NCBI GenBank assembly: GCA_963556195.1
Contig: OY744528.1
Location: 54,649,060 to 54,713,059, forward strand
From: Sepiola atlantica
Lineage: Eukaryota > Mollusca > Cephalopoda > Sepiida > Sepiolidae
Direction: 5' to 3'
Length of the DNA: 64,000 bases
The position numbers were made by a program, and so were the translations under genes. This document shows positions 34,585-46,433 of this stretch, piece after piece (positions within the stretch are counted from its first letter, which is position 1; the number at the start of each line of letters is the position of its first letter). The notes below the pieces were generated by a model, which saw only the letters and a program-made list of their open reading frames with translations, was not told the DNA's origin and made no database searches.

Positions 34585-35164
34585 TATTACTTCTTTTGTT
34601 TAATGACAGTTGCTCCAGACAAGGTATGAAGCCACTCAATGTAATGAGCTAATCATAATAGTAAAAAGGTAGAATTACTTCAAGACAAACCAAGCGTGAA
34701 ATGACTTGATTAAATGACATGATTTTGAAAACCTACTTCGGTGCTAAATTGTACATATATTTTTTCTTTGGGATGCAGTCAGCTGCTTTTATTTATTTCA
34801 CTATTTGAATTCATTCACTTTTTGCTGTTTTTCTTTTCTTTCAAAAAGTAATAGGATCACAACCTGAACTCTCTCTTTTCTATTAATAATAATTAAAAAT
34901 GAAATGAATAGGAAATAGAACTTGGCCTTTAATCGATTTATTTTGGACGCTAAAGTCGTAAACAATACTAAACAAAAAAGCTCTTCTTTATTAGGACAAC
35001 ATTATAACAGTGAGATAGAAAGAGAGAGAAAGAGAGATGGACGAGAAGGGGGAGATATATACAGAAAGATTGGATCAGTTAAAATTAGGTCGGAAATATC
35101 GTCTGCTTTTCTCTCAAATTTGTTTGTACTTATCACTGATTATCAGTTCATTTCATGGACGGCG

Positions 35165-35290
35165 GCACCGGGGGGGGGGGGGGCTCAAGCCCCCTCACTT
35201 TTTGACTTTAAGGTCATCAGTAATTAAGTTGATATGCATGTGTTTAACCGCCCCCCCCCACTTTTTAAGAGAACCCCCCCACTTTTATAA
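35165..35290. repeat. G-run and C-run pair
   Basis: A run of about 14 G at 35168-35182 is followed by GCTCAAGCCCCCTCACTTTTT, then C8 near 35252 and C7 near 35275, each followed by ACTTTT. CCCCCTCACTTTTT and CCCCCACTTTTT suggest repeated units of a small non-autonomous element. Confidence 0.5.
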
Positions 35291-37139
35291 CTGTCCCGCC
35301 GACCCTGCATTTTGTCAAATGCATACTTTTGAGATACATCCTACAACAGACTCTTATTTTTGTTCATGAGAAACACATTGTATTAAAGTTAAAAGAAAAT
35401 TATATATATTATTGTAGCGATCTGAACATATTCTTATATTTTTGGGAAAATATAACTTCTTTTTTTAGCCCCAAATTACAGTAACTGAAAATCAGTTTTA
35501 TTCGCAGGCAGGCATATGATTTCTTAAAGCAATTTGGGCGGAATAGGTGAAATATTCCAATGGTGATATACTACACTCGAACCGTCATTTTTAGTGTGTA
35601 TGTGTTTCTCGCTTCTACGTGATTTAAACATTACTATTTGTTCAACTATTAAGCGATAATTTATTGAAATAAAAATGCAAAACTTTTTGAAAATTCATTA
35701 ATATATAATTTAATTATGACATTACATCCACCCAAATGCATTTCGGCTTAATCGTAAACAAATTACCCTTTTAATATTTTGTTAATAGTTGAAAATAAAA
35801 ACAGGATACTTCATATTTTGCGAGCCTTTGAAACTTGAAAGGAATTTCCAAATTTCAATAAATGTAATTATATGAAAAACAAGAAGGTAAAATTATCCAA
35901 CAAATGACCAACATTTATTATGCAAAGTACAAATTGTAAAGTTCTTCTTTGCTTCTTGAGAAACTTTTGAGAGAAGGAGCTGGATTTATATCACCGACTA
36001 GTCGAATATATTTTCTTGACATAGTCTGCAGATTGACAGTAAAATTAGGTATACTTTCTATTGACTGTCCTCTTACTCTGGTCTCACTAATCCTTTTCTT
36101 CTTGCGTTCTTTTTTTTACATAACTTTGCATAGCAACAAGGTTTTTTTGCTTTTGATTGGCTAGCCAATCCCTTACTTCCAAAAATGCGTGAACTGATTT
36201 TAAGAGCTCTTTCCCCTCCTTTCTGGGTAGCTTCCACCCCTCTATTATTTGTACTGTCTAGTTAAACTTGTATTTTCCTTTTGTTATGAGGGAAAATGTG
36301 CCAACAAGTCCCTTATTATAATTTTCTTGTTTATGGGGGAAAATATGTAAATATAACATTATCTGTAAAAGCTAAGACAATCGAATGACTAACTAAATTG
36401 CAACCAGATTGTCATGACACCACATCAAAACAATTTATGCATTTTCAGCCAACAGATTCGCATAACTTTGATTTCAGCTAGCATCTCTGTTGAAAAACTA
36501 CTCAATCAGGCATCCAACATCAGCATCACACACATCAACCAGCTGGAAGGAATAGTAATAAACAGCATCACCCACTTGGTCAAAAACCGGTTGATACCCT
36601 TCACATGCAAAAACGCAAGCAATTCTGTAGCAAAGCTAAACTGCTACCTATGATGAACATCTCAACAAACTTTTTGCTTACGTAAAGCAAGCATAAGAGA
36701 CATCATACTTACATAGAAACTGTCATATTAATGCAAACACAACATACATACACGCCTTTAAGCATCCTAAAACATATTTCTCTCATTAATGTTATATTCT
36801 AACATTGTATTATCGTGATTTATTTATTATCTTGATCACTTGTATTTTAAACTTTTATTTTAATTTGCTTATCGTGGAATTATGAGATGTACAAATTACA
36901 CAAAAAGCAAATCAAAAATTGTATTACATGCCTATGAATTTTAAGTCGCAACAACGGCAGGTAAAGCAACAAAGAAAGAAAGTAAAAAGTGAAAAATAGC
37001 TTGAAAAAGTTTTAAGTTTCTTCTACAGACAAAAATAACATAACAAAGTATGATATACAAAAAGAAAGAGAATATGTTAACATTGAAAAGACAAAATTAA
37101 AATAATTCCAATGCAGCGAAAGTTGCTGTTATTTTCAGA

Positions 37140-37190
37140 AACAACTACCTCATCTGCTATTGATGAAGCAACAACCCCTCATCTTTTTTT
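37140..37190. repeat. Outlying unit of the 29-bp minisatellite
   Basis: GAAACAACTACCTCATCTGC and TATTGATGAAGCAACAACCC are the same unit as the array at 38310-39105. They are now separated from it by a LINE fragment plus about 280 bp. Confidence 0.8.
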
Positions 37191-38030
37191 CTTTTTTTGT
37201 GATTCACCCCAAACAAGGCACTGAGACGTAAGAGGCTACTGTGATTAGGAGCTATACCTATGGTGGCATCCTAAGTGGAGATTTGTTTAAATTTCTGCAT
37301 GTTAGTACAGTCTGGAGAACAGCGAGCAGGGAGGGAATTCCAAAGGCAAGCAGTACGAGAAAAAAAGCTATTAAAGTAGAAAGCTTTCTAGCATCTGAGA
37401 ACCTTTACAGTAAAGGGGTGGGATTTTGCTGATTGTCTCGGTTGCCGTTATTTACGTCAAGGGAGCACTAGCAATTTTGTGAGAGCACATTTCATGAACG
37501 TACTTGTAAAACAAGCACAGGGGTGCAACATTGCGGCGATGGGGCAGAAGCTGAAGCTTGGTAGATAGTGTGAGACTTATTAGATTAGAGACTCTTCTAT
37601 TTAGACCCTGTCTACAAGGGAGAAGGGCTAGTAGTTGGTGCACCTGCCCAGATGTGACAACAATATTCCATGCATGGTGGCTTGTAAAGATATAGGATAC
37701 TGGCTGGTGTGAGAAGTTTTTTAGCACAGTAGAGGGAACCCACCTTCCTTGTAGCAGTCTTGGCAATGTCTTCTGTGTATTTGTTCCAATTCATATTACC
37801 TGTGAATGCTAGGCCGAGGAGTTTACATGATGGACTTTCAGATAGGCTGCTGTTAGCCATGGCAATCGGTGGTTGAAAAGGTTTCTAATAGTTGTTAAAG
37901 CAAAGGAGCTTTGTCTTCGTAGCATTAAATGTTACTATCCATTTATATCCTAATTCCACTACAGACTGGCAGTCATTTTCTAAGGATTCAGCTATTGCCT
38001 TAGATATGTGTGCGTTCAGTAGACAACTAT
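37191..38030 (-). mobile_element. CR1/Jockey-like LINE, 3' fragment
   Basis: Minus-strand copy of the LINE at 11666-13120. It shows AIAESLEND, CKLLGLAFTGNMNWNKYTED, then KVGSLYCAKKLLTP and CMEYCCHIWAGA (37860-37612), with the shared 3' end at 37190-37225. Its 5' truncation is near 38030. Stops and frameshifts are present. Confidence 0.9.
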
Positions 38031-38309
38031 TTTTTTAAATTACTTCTTTCTTTCCTTCGTGGTTAAGTCGCATTTAAAGGAGGGATTGATGAATAATTAC
38101 GAATAACTGACACGGGGAGAAAATATTTAAACAGGATGACACGTAAAAGAAAATTAGTTTAAACATGTCATTAATCGAACAAAATATGATCAAATAATAA
38201 AGAAAAAAAAGAAATAAGGAAAGCAAAGAATTTTTAAGGCTTCATCCTTTAGAAACCGTTCGACTACTTGTGCACTAGCAAACGTCCTTAAACTGTTTAC
38301 TGCCGTTTA

Positions 38310-39105
38310 TTGACGAAGAAACGACCCACATCTGCTATTAACGATAGAAACTACCCATCATCTCCTGTTGACGAAGAAACAACTCCTTATCTGATATTAA
38401 CGAAGAAACAACCTCTCATCTGCTATTGATGAAGAAACAACCTCTCATCTGCTATTGATGAAGAAACAACCTCTCATCTGCTATTGACGAAGAAACAACC
38501 CAACATAAGCTTATTACGAAGAAACTACTTCTCATCTGCTTTTGATAAAGAAACAACTCTTCATCTGCTATTGACAAAGAAACTAACCTTCTCATCTGCT
38601 ATTGACTAAGAAACTACCCCATCATTTGCTTTTGATGAAGAAACAACCTATTATTTGCTGTTGAGGAAGAAACAACTTCCAATCGAATTAACGAATAAAC
38701 ATCCTCTCATCTACTATTGACAAAGAAACAACCCATTATCTGCTATTGACGAAGAAACTACCCAACATAAGCTTTTTACGAAGAAACTACTCCTCATCTT
38801 CTATTAAAAAACAACTCTTGATTTGCTATTGATGAAGAAACAATTTCTTCATTTGCTATTGACGAAGAAACTACTCCTCATTTGCTATTAAGAAACAACT
38901 CTTGATTTGCTAATGATGAAGAAACAACCCATCATTTGCTATTGACAGAGAAACTACCCCTTATCTGATATTGACAGAGAAACAACTCCTCATCTGACAT
39001 TAACGAAAAAACCGCCCATCATCTGCTATTCACGAAGAAACAACTCCCCATCTGCTATTGACGAAGAAACAACCCATCATTAGCTATTGACAAAGAGAGA
39101 TGCAG
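38310..39105. repeat. 29-bp minisatellite, about 27 units
   Basis: The unit is close to GAAGAAACAACCCATCATCT plus GCTATTGAC. The units vary (TTGATG, TTAACG, ACTACCC) and some have small deletions. The consensus has no open frame across units. Confidence 0.95.
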
Positions 39106-39693
39106 CCGAAATAGCTGGACGTACATAAATTACACAGTATTTTAAATTTCAATGAAGGGAAATATATTTTGTTTTTAATGTTTGAACTGTTGGAAGCGTT
39201 CCTTCCTTTTACTATTCTCTTTCTTTTTCCTCTTTCATCTTTTGTATTCTTTTCCTCCTTCTTCCACTTCTACTTCTTCAGAGCGTAACAAAAATGTACA
39301 TCTCTATTAATATAGACATAATCAGTAATTAAAATAAGAAAAAAAAACTCATACTATCATTAGGTTTTTAATGTAGCTAATATTTCAATTGAAGAAGAAT
39401 AGAGAAAGAAGCCAACAGATACACAGAGTAAAAGCGAGAGAGAAATAATGGAAATAGTAAAAGAAATAATTACAGTTTGCAATCTAACAGCAATTTTTTT
39501 CTATGCATTAACAGGTTTTCTAAAATGTCTTAATAAAATTCGAATGGCAAAAGAAGTCTAATAAATACTACAGAATTCTAACACTTTGATCAGTTGAAAA
39601 ATGGTAAATGATAGAACCATACTTATGCAGACTCACATTCAGTGAATTCTAATAACTAACGATTTTTATGCAATTTTTTTGGTCTTATTTCAG

Positions 39694-39826
39694 AACCAAA
39701 CAAAGTTCCGATTTAACAATTTGCGGGAGAATACTCAATATATAGTTTTCATTTATGCTGACTCTAAAGTGGGCAGGAGTCCACCAACAAAAATGAGTGT
39801 AAAGAGTCCAACACTTGACACTTACT
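39694..39826 (+). CDS. ANOS1: Anosmin-1 homologue, exon F (FN3 domain 4, second half)
   Basis: 133 bp, phase 0 to phase 1, with acceptor TTGGTCTTATTTCAG and donor ACT/GTAAGT. It encodes NQTKFRFNNLRENTQYIVFI and YADSKVGRSPPTKMSVKSPT. LRENTQYIVFIYADSKVGRS is the E-F-G signature of an FN3 domain (tyrosine corner in LRxNTxY) and corresponds to [20 protein letters not shown] in vertebrate anosmin-1. The Asn at its start makes a sequon (NQT). Confidence 0.92.
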
Positions 39827-39959
39827 GTAAGTATTTGAAATATTTTTTCTTTTCCTTTTTTCTTTTTCACCAAGAATGTTATGTTGCTAAATTAGGTATT
39901 TTGAAAAACAATGCACAAAAGAGAAAAACAAATCTCCAAATCAGCCAAGTCTGCTCATC

Positions 39960-40015
39960 GGCTCTCTATATAATCTCTATATAATCTCTATATAATCTCT
40001 ATATAATCTGCCACA
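39960..40015. repeat. 15-bp tandem repeat, about 3.7 units
   Basis: CTCTATATAATCTCTATATA pattern, unit TCTCTATATAATCTC shifted by 15 bp, four near-perfect copies. Confidence 0.93.
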
Positions 40016-40456
40016 GAAATTCAACAAAGTGATCTGCTCCTTCCATCACTTCTTCTTTCAATAAATTGTATTTTGATGATGCAACACTGAGAGGACCTGC
40101 TGAGATCATAGCTGATGAAAATGCTATCTGGAATATTAAACAAATATTTGAAAATATAAAAATAATTTCTATGGAAAAATGACATATTCTTATATTTCCA
40201 TCCTTACCACTAGCCATCTGAGAATGTTTGGATGCTAAGCGTGTAATTCTAAAAAAAAAGTACAAATTATTTATTTAAAAACTATAGTATACATTACTGA
40301 TTCTGTAGATGGAGCATAGTTTCATTGACACGAAAGGCCTTTACTGTTTAGAAAAGAACATTAGAATCTGTCTCAACTCCTCAGCATCTTACAAAAACGA
40401 TGGCATCTGAAGAAATCTTTATTAATATCGCTATAAGTGTGATCTGATGCTAGTTG

Positions 40457-40601
<145 letters not shown>

Positions 40602-40609
40602 TTTGTTGA

Positions 40610-41010
40610 GAAAACCATAACAATGTGTGTGTTAAAATAAATAACATTTTATTTTAATCTAAGCTTTCGAAATTAGAATTTTTCTTGTCAAAGCAAATTG
40701 TTTTTTCTTTTCTTTCCTTTTTTTCATTTTCATCGTCAGATGTTATGTGGACTTCTGGGTCAGAAAGAAGAATCCGGTATGTCTGTTAGCGCGGCTACGC
40801 TAGTTTGAATCAGTAGAAAGGGGTAGACATATTATAAACCATTTTTCGTAAAAGTATTTTTTGTTTGTTGAGAAAACTATAACAATGTGTGTGTTAAAAT
40901 AAATAACATTTATTTTAATTTAAGCTTTCGAAAATTAGAATTTTCCTTGTCAAAGCAAATTGTTTTTTCTTTCTTTTTTTCTTTTAATCGTCTGATGTTA
41001 TGTGGACTTC
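40610..41010. repeat. Direct duplication of about 150 bp
   Basis: 40610-40765 and 40868-41010 share GTTGAGAAAACCATAACAAT, GTGTGTTAAAATAAATAACA, CTTGTCAAAGCAAATTG and TGATGTTATGTGGACTTCT. The second copy runs into the minus-strand LINE at its 3' side, so the duplicated segment includes the LINE's truncated end. Confidence 0.85.
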
Positions 41011-42790
41011 TCTGTTTTCTATGTATGTGGGTGTAGGGATTGCATAATCATAGTGGATGGTGTATGACTTATTTCCAACATTTATATGTTCCCAGGACTT
41101 GTTACTACATTGGATATTTAATTTTTTACAGCTGGTCCAGTGAAGATATTTACACACTCCATTGTGCCGCATTCTCTACTTCTGTGTGGCAGAACCTGCA
41201 CTTGTGGACCACTCATCTTCTTAAAAGCATTCATCATCAAGTCTTGATCTTGGGCAGCTATTATTATCCTCTCCTGACCATAGTGGAGCAATCCTCTTTT
41301 GAGCCAGTCTACAGAGCCTTCCTTATCTATATGTTCCTGGGATAGTTCTTCCTAAAAATATTTTGCACGTTGTAGGTTGGCCCATTCTTCCAGTTTTCTA
41401 CTATGGAAGGTCTTAGTGTATTTCTGGCAGCTCTTTTGGGCTATTTCCGTGGCAGGCTTATTTGGTGTTTCTATCTCATTTGTGAGAATCTTGTCCAAAA
41501 TGTTTGGCCAGTTTTGTGATGGAGGTTGCTTTACTGGTTCTTGTTTTTTGATGTCGATGTACCATCATAAGGTTTCGGTTTTGGGAACTCATCAGATATG
41601 GGCCAGTGTTCACAATAGTGGGTTCATGTTAATGGTTAATTTCTGAAAGATGCATACATACTGCTCCTCTAAGCATATACAGCCTTGGTTAACACTGGTT
41701 TCTATACATTACTCTGTACAGTGTCTACATTTTTCTTGTTTTTGTGTTAATGTCCTTTTCTGGCCAGTCAATAATTCCAAAGCTGTATGTTATCACTGGC
41801 ATGGCAAGTTGGTTAATGGCAGTTATTTTGTTTTGTTTGTGAGCTGTGTTTTTCAGATTTTTCTTACACGGCATACATATTCTCTGCCAATTTTTTTTCT
41901 CATTTTGTTGAATTGAATAATTTGCTTAAATGCTGTATATTTTATGTGTGGACCTTTTTTCCAGCTCTGATGGAGCACTTGGCACATTTGTCTAGGCCAA
42001 ACTTCATTCCAATCATTGAAGAAGGTATGTACAACCTGCAAGAGTTGACTTAAGCCAGTGTCTGAGCTGGCATACAGCTTCAGGTCATCCATGAAGAGCA
42101 GGTGGTTAACTCTTTTGTTTGTGTCTTGTTGGCTGCCCTATCTCAGGTTGTAGGCACTCTACTCTTTTTCCTGATGATAGATCCACTAAGTAAGTTACTA
42201 AATAAATACCAAAGGAGATAAGCTCTCTCTTTGGAAGTTTCCTCTTTGAATCTTGACATCAGGGATTGTTAGTGTTCATGGTTGTTTGTCACATCTTTAT
42301 ATGGACAGCCATGGTGTTCTTGATTACCAGATGGATCTTATATAATTCAAGGCACCGTAGTAGCTACGTGCGGAGCACACTATCCTATGCCTCTTGGTAA
42401 TCGATCCAAGCCATGCTTAGGTTTCTCTGCCTCTTTCTACAGACTTCAAGTATGTTCTTGTTAATTAACAACTGGTCTTTGTGTGAAAAAACCTTCTCCT
42501 GCATCCTGCTTATTTTTTTAAGGTACAAAATGTGTTCAGAGATGCTGTCTGCCACTAGGCCAGTGAAGAGCTTGTAAGTGTTAGTGAGACCGCAGATTGA
42601 TCTGTATTTAAAAAGGTGTTGTGTCTCACTCGTTTTGGGTATAATGGTTGTATCACCTTTTACTAGCCATGCTGGTTGGCCAACTCACCCCTCAACAGTA
42701 TGGTGAAGAAGCCACTACAGTGACTATGAAGTGCTGTTAGTTGATTCAGCCAGTAATTGGGTAGGTTTTCAATGACAGTTTTTTTATGAT
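40990..42790 (-). mobile_element. Partial copy of the RLE-type LINE
   Basis: Collinear with 3690-5540 over its whole length; both share, for example, TTACTCTGTACAGTGTC and TTGAGCCAGTCTACAGAGCC-like blocks. On the minus strand it includes MDDLKLYASSDTGLSQLLQV (42092 onward), an RT palm fragment, the GGMGL-type linker and the finger GVCKYLHWTSCKKLNIQCSN (41172-40984). It is truncated at the endonuclease and at the RT N-terminus. Confidence 0.85.
41853..42092 (-). pseudogene. LINE reverse transcriptase fragment
   Basis: It begins with the MDDLKLYAS catalytic box and runs on to KIGREYVCRVRKI, with a frameshift in the FGLDKC block (reads EVWPRQMCQV). 79 residues. Confidence 0.85.
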
Positions 42791-42844
42791 ATTACATTAA
42801 AATGGATACGAATGTTGGCTATAAAATTAGCTATGACTTTTTAA

Positions 42845-44590
42845 GTCCTATCAGATCTTTTCTGTTCAAACCCTATCAGATCTATCCTAATCAAATCCCA
42901 TCAGATATATTTTGTTCAAATCCTATCAGATGTATCCTGTTCAAATACTATAAGATCTATCTTATTTAGATCCTATCAGATCTAGCTTGTTCGAATCTGA
43001 TCTGATCTATTCTGTTCAAATCGTATCAGATCCATCCTTTCAAATACTATCATATCTATCCTGTTTAAATCCGACCAGATCTATTATGTTCAAATCCTAT
43101 CTAATATATACTGTTAAAATTCTACAAGATCAATCCTATTCAAATCTTATCAGATCTATCCTGTAAAAATACTACCAGATCTATCCTGTTCAAATCCTAT
43201 CATACTTATTCTGTTTCAATCGTACCAGATCTATCCATTAAAATCCTACTAGATCTATCCTGTTCAAATCCTGCCAGATATATCCTGTTTAAATCCTACG
43301 CGATGTATCCTATTCAAATATTATCAGATCTATCATGTTCAAATGCTATCAGACTTATTCTGTTTAAATCCTACCAGATCTATTCTGTTCAAATCCTACC
43401 AGATCTATCCTGTTCAAATCCTACAAAATATATCCTGATCAAATCCTGTCAAACTTATTTTGTTTAAATCCTACCAGATATATCTCACGAGATCAATGCT
43501 TTTCTAATCTTATCAGATCATCTGCGTTAAAATCTTACCAGATATATTCTGTTAAAATCCTACCAGATCTATCCTGTTCAAATTCTATCAGACGTATTCT
43601 ATAGAACAGATCTGATATGATTTAAACAAATCATATCAGATCTATCAAGTCTATCGTGTTTAAATCCTACCAGATCTATTTTGTTCAAATCCTAAAAGAT
43701 CTATCCTTTTCAACTTCTACAGATCTATCCTGTTCAAATCCTATCAGACTTATTGTTATGGTACATTACATATACCGGACTTTGGATTCTTCCATTCACC
43801 ATAAATACTTCTCAGTGTTGAATCAACTCCAGTCTATACTGGCAGTCATGACTGATGTACAACCACGCTTTTTTCTCTGTTGTATTATATTTTCTTCAAT
43901 ATACTTGTTTTCTCTAACCCCCGAGTTTGTATTTTCATTCCGGTCCCTTTGACCACAACATTTATTCTCTTTAAATCGTACTAGATCTATCCAGTTAAAA
44001 TCCTACAAGATCCTATCAAATGCTATCAGACTAAATCCTACAAGATCCATCCTTTTCAAATCCTACCAGATCTATCCTATTCAAATGCTATCAGACTTAT
44101 TCTGTTCAAATCCTATGAAATCTATCATTATCAAATCCTATCAGACTTATTCTGCTTGAATCCTACCAGAGCTATCCTGTTCAAATCCTACCGGATCTAC
44201 CTTGTTATAATCCTACCAGATATATATCCTATCAGACCTATTTTGTTTAAATTCTACCACATCTATCCTGTTCAAATCCTACCAGATCTATTTTGTTCAA
44301 ATCTTATCAGATCCATTTTTTAAAATCATACCAGATCTATTTTGTTAAAATCCTATTGGATATGTCCTGTTAAAATCCTACCAGATCGATCCTATTCTAA
44401 TCTTATCAGATCGTATTCTAATGCTATTAAACTTATACTGATTAAATCTTACCACACTAATTCTGTTCAAATCCTACCAGATATAATTCTGTTAAAATCT
44501 TATTGGATATATTCTATTAAAATCCTACCAGATCTATCCTATTCACATCTTATTAGATTTATCGTGTTCAAATCCTACCAGATTTTCGTG
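42845..44590. repeat. 25-bp satellite array, main block
   Basis: The consensus unit is close to AAATCCTACCAGATCTATCC plus TGTTC, repeated about 60 times with 10-25% divergence and occasional deletions. Most units contain AGATCT or a one-base variant. It is interrupted by a solo LTR (43754-43960). 25 is not a multiple of 3; open frames over it are incidental. Confidence 0.95.
43754..43960. mobile_element. Probable solo LTR inside the satellite
   Basis: A 207-bp non-satellite block starts TGTTATGGTAC and ends GACCACAACA. It thus has TG...CA ends and an 8-bp imperfect terminal inverted repeat (TGTTATGG / CCACAACA). The flanks CTTAT and TTTAT look like a 5-bp target duplication with one change, and the satellite resumes on each side. 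Orientation is not determined. Confidence 0.65.
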
Positions 44591-45085
44591 CCAGTAAACT
44601 TTTCACATCTGACATTATCCTATATCTCTACAAAGCCACCATCCGCCCATGCATGGAGTATTGTTGCCACATCCACTAGTCTCTCTCTCTCTCTCTCTTA
44701 GACAAGGCCCAAAAAAGAGTTGCCAACCTGATAGGTCCCTCACTATCCACAAAACTCCGGCCCCTGTCCCATCACCGCAATGTTGCTTCCTTGTGCCTGT
44801 TTTACAAGTACTTCAATGGATTGTGCTCTGATGAGCTTGCTGCTTTGGTACCCCCACAACGTAAATTCACTAGACCAACCCGACAATCTGCCAAATCCCA
44901 TCCATTCACTGTGGAGGTCCCCAGATGCCGAAGAGCTTTCTACTCCAAAAGCTTCTTTCCTCGTGCTGCTGGACTCTGGAACTCCCTCCCTGCTCCCTGT
45001 TTTCCTGACAGTACTTACATGCAGAAATTTAAAATTAAAATGTAAACAGATATCTCGCTGTGCAGCTCCTAATTTAGGTTGAAAA
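44590..45085 (+). mobile_element. CR1/Jockey-like LINE, 3' fragment inside the satellite
   Basis: About 500 bp matching 12550-13020 of the intron 1 copy: TIRPCMEYCC, then HPFTVEVPRCRRAFYSKSFF and FPRAAGLWNSLPAPCFPDST. It lacks the family's normal 3' tail and is flanked on both sides by 25-bp satellite units. Confidence 0.9.
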
Positions 45086-45109
45086 AAACTTTCACCCAGA
45101 TCTAACCTG

Positions 45110-45265
45110 TTCAAATCTTATCAGACTTCTTTTGTTTAAATCCTACCAGATCTTTCCTGTTCAAATCCTATCCTGTTCAAAGCTGATCAGATTTACTGTG
45201 TTCAAATCACACCAGATCTATCCTGTTCAAATCCCATCAGATTTATCGTATTCAAATCATAAAAA
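45110..45265. repeat. 25-bp satellite array, right block
   Basis: About six further units of the same 25-bp satellite after the LINE fragment. Confidence 0.93.
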
Positions 45266-45445
45266 TCATAAAAATTGTTGCAAAAGGATGAAGTCATGCT
45301 GTTAAATCATGCTGTTAAATGTACAACCTTTGAAAAAAAACCTTAGCTGAAAGGTCTTAATTGTATTTTACAGCAAAACAGTTTTTGGTATTTTACATTT
45401 AAAACCTTTTTTTTAATCTGAAAGAAATATCTTCTCAGCATTCAG

Positions 45446-45590
45446 GGCTGCTATAAACATGGGTGCACCCACCCATAATAGCTTGGATTATTACCTAAAA
45501 GAAAAGGACAAAGAGTCACGCCCTGCTGTGTTGGCGTCTCACTCTGCTGCGGCTTTATTTTTGTACAGTCTTAACCTTGTTTTTTTTATT
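45446..45590. repeat. Dispersed repeat of about 140 bp, copy 1
   Basis: Starts CAGGGCTGCTATAAACATGG and runs to GTACAGTCTTAACCTTGTT. It is about 95% identical to 46608-46748, same orientation, 1,162 bp apart. Its sequence beyond both ends does not match copy 2, so it is a discrete element, not a segmental duplication. Family unknown. Confidence 0.9.
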
Positions 45591-46433
45591 CTCAAACACC
45601 TAAAATTCAACAACTAAATTTACAATTGCTTCAGTGTATTCTTAGTATTGTACTTATAGTTACTCAGGCATTACAAACTCAAGACAAAACTGGACATTAT
45701 ATGTTTGAAAGCCAGAAACTGACAAAAGCACATTTTCTAGCATGAAAATTACTTTGCATCACATTCGCAGAGGTGGGGAGGGAGATTTCATTGTGGTGAG
45801 AAGGTAGAATGTTCTTCCCTTCTCTGGAGAGGGACTAAAACAGACCTTGTTGATCTTATAATCGATTTAATGCGGTTAAAGATCAAATTCAATATTGCTA
45901 ATGCAAAAGTACAGAAGGGATGAAAGACAAAGTTCTCAAATTTATTAAAATTTGAAGAAAATATTCGTTTACTCTGCGTCTTCAGGTAGGAATCAGAGTG
46001 TACTATCTGTTCTGTCCTCAATCAGGATTGGAGAGACAATTTTTATTTTTGCTCCAATCCAGAATGATTCTTTATGGAGAGCTGAATTTTCTTTAGATTA
46101 AACTGACCTCATATCACATCCAGCCCTTGAGAGAGGCAAGTAAATGTTGACAGTGGGGCACCCGTTTGGGAGCCACATGTTTGCAAGCCTGTCTATTTGC
46201 TTCTCTTTCGTTTAGGGTTCGAATCTGAAAAGGAACGGTACAATTGAAGCAGGTGAAATTCTATTTAAAAACGTATCATGCAAGAGTGCATATTTACTGT
46301 TTCACTTTTCTTTTCTTATTTTTCTTTTCTTATTTTTCTTTTCTTATTTTGTAGTTGTGGAATCAATACACAAAACGCAGCATAAAACGATGGCTTTTAC
46401 TAAACATTTTTCTCTGCTAATTCTTTATTGCAG

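Larger units (their letters stand above)
34032..39693 (+). other. ANOS1: ANOS1 intron 5 (about 5.7 kb)
   Basis: GTAAGT donor and GGTCTTATTTCAG acceptor. Repeats are listed separately. The stretches 34590-35140, 35300-37130 and 39120-39690 contain no recognisable gene. The segment 36410-36990 is less AT-rich and may be an old retroelement 3' end, but I cannot identify it. Confidence 0.85.

Noticed and set aside
38310..39105. Possible CRISPR-like array
   Set aside because: Direct repeats without unique spacers, in a eukaryotic intron; it is a minisatellite.
42845..44701. Serine/isoleucine-rich open frames over the 25-bp satellite
   Set aside because: The unit length is not a multiple of three and the frames exist only where stops happen to be absent.
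46213..46224. GGTTCGAATC as a tRNA B box before exon G
   Set aside because: No A box or cloverleaf could be found upstream at a proper distance.
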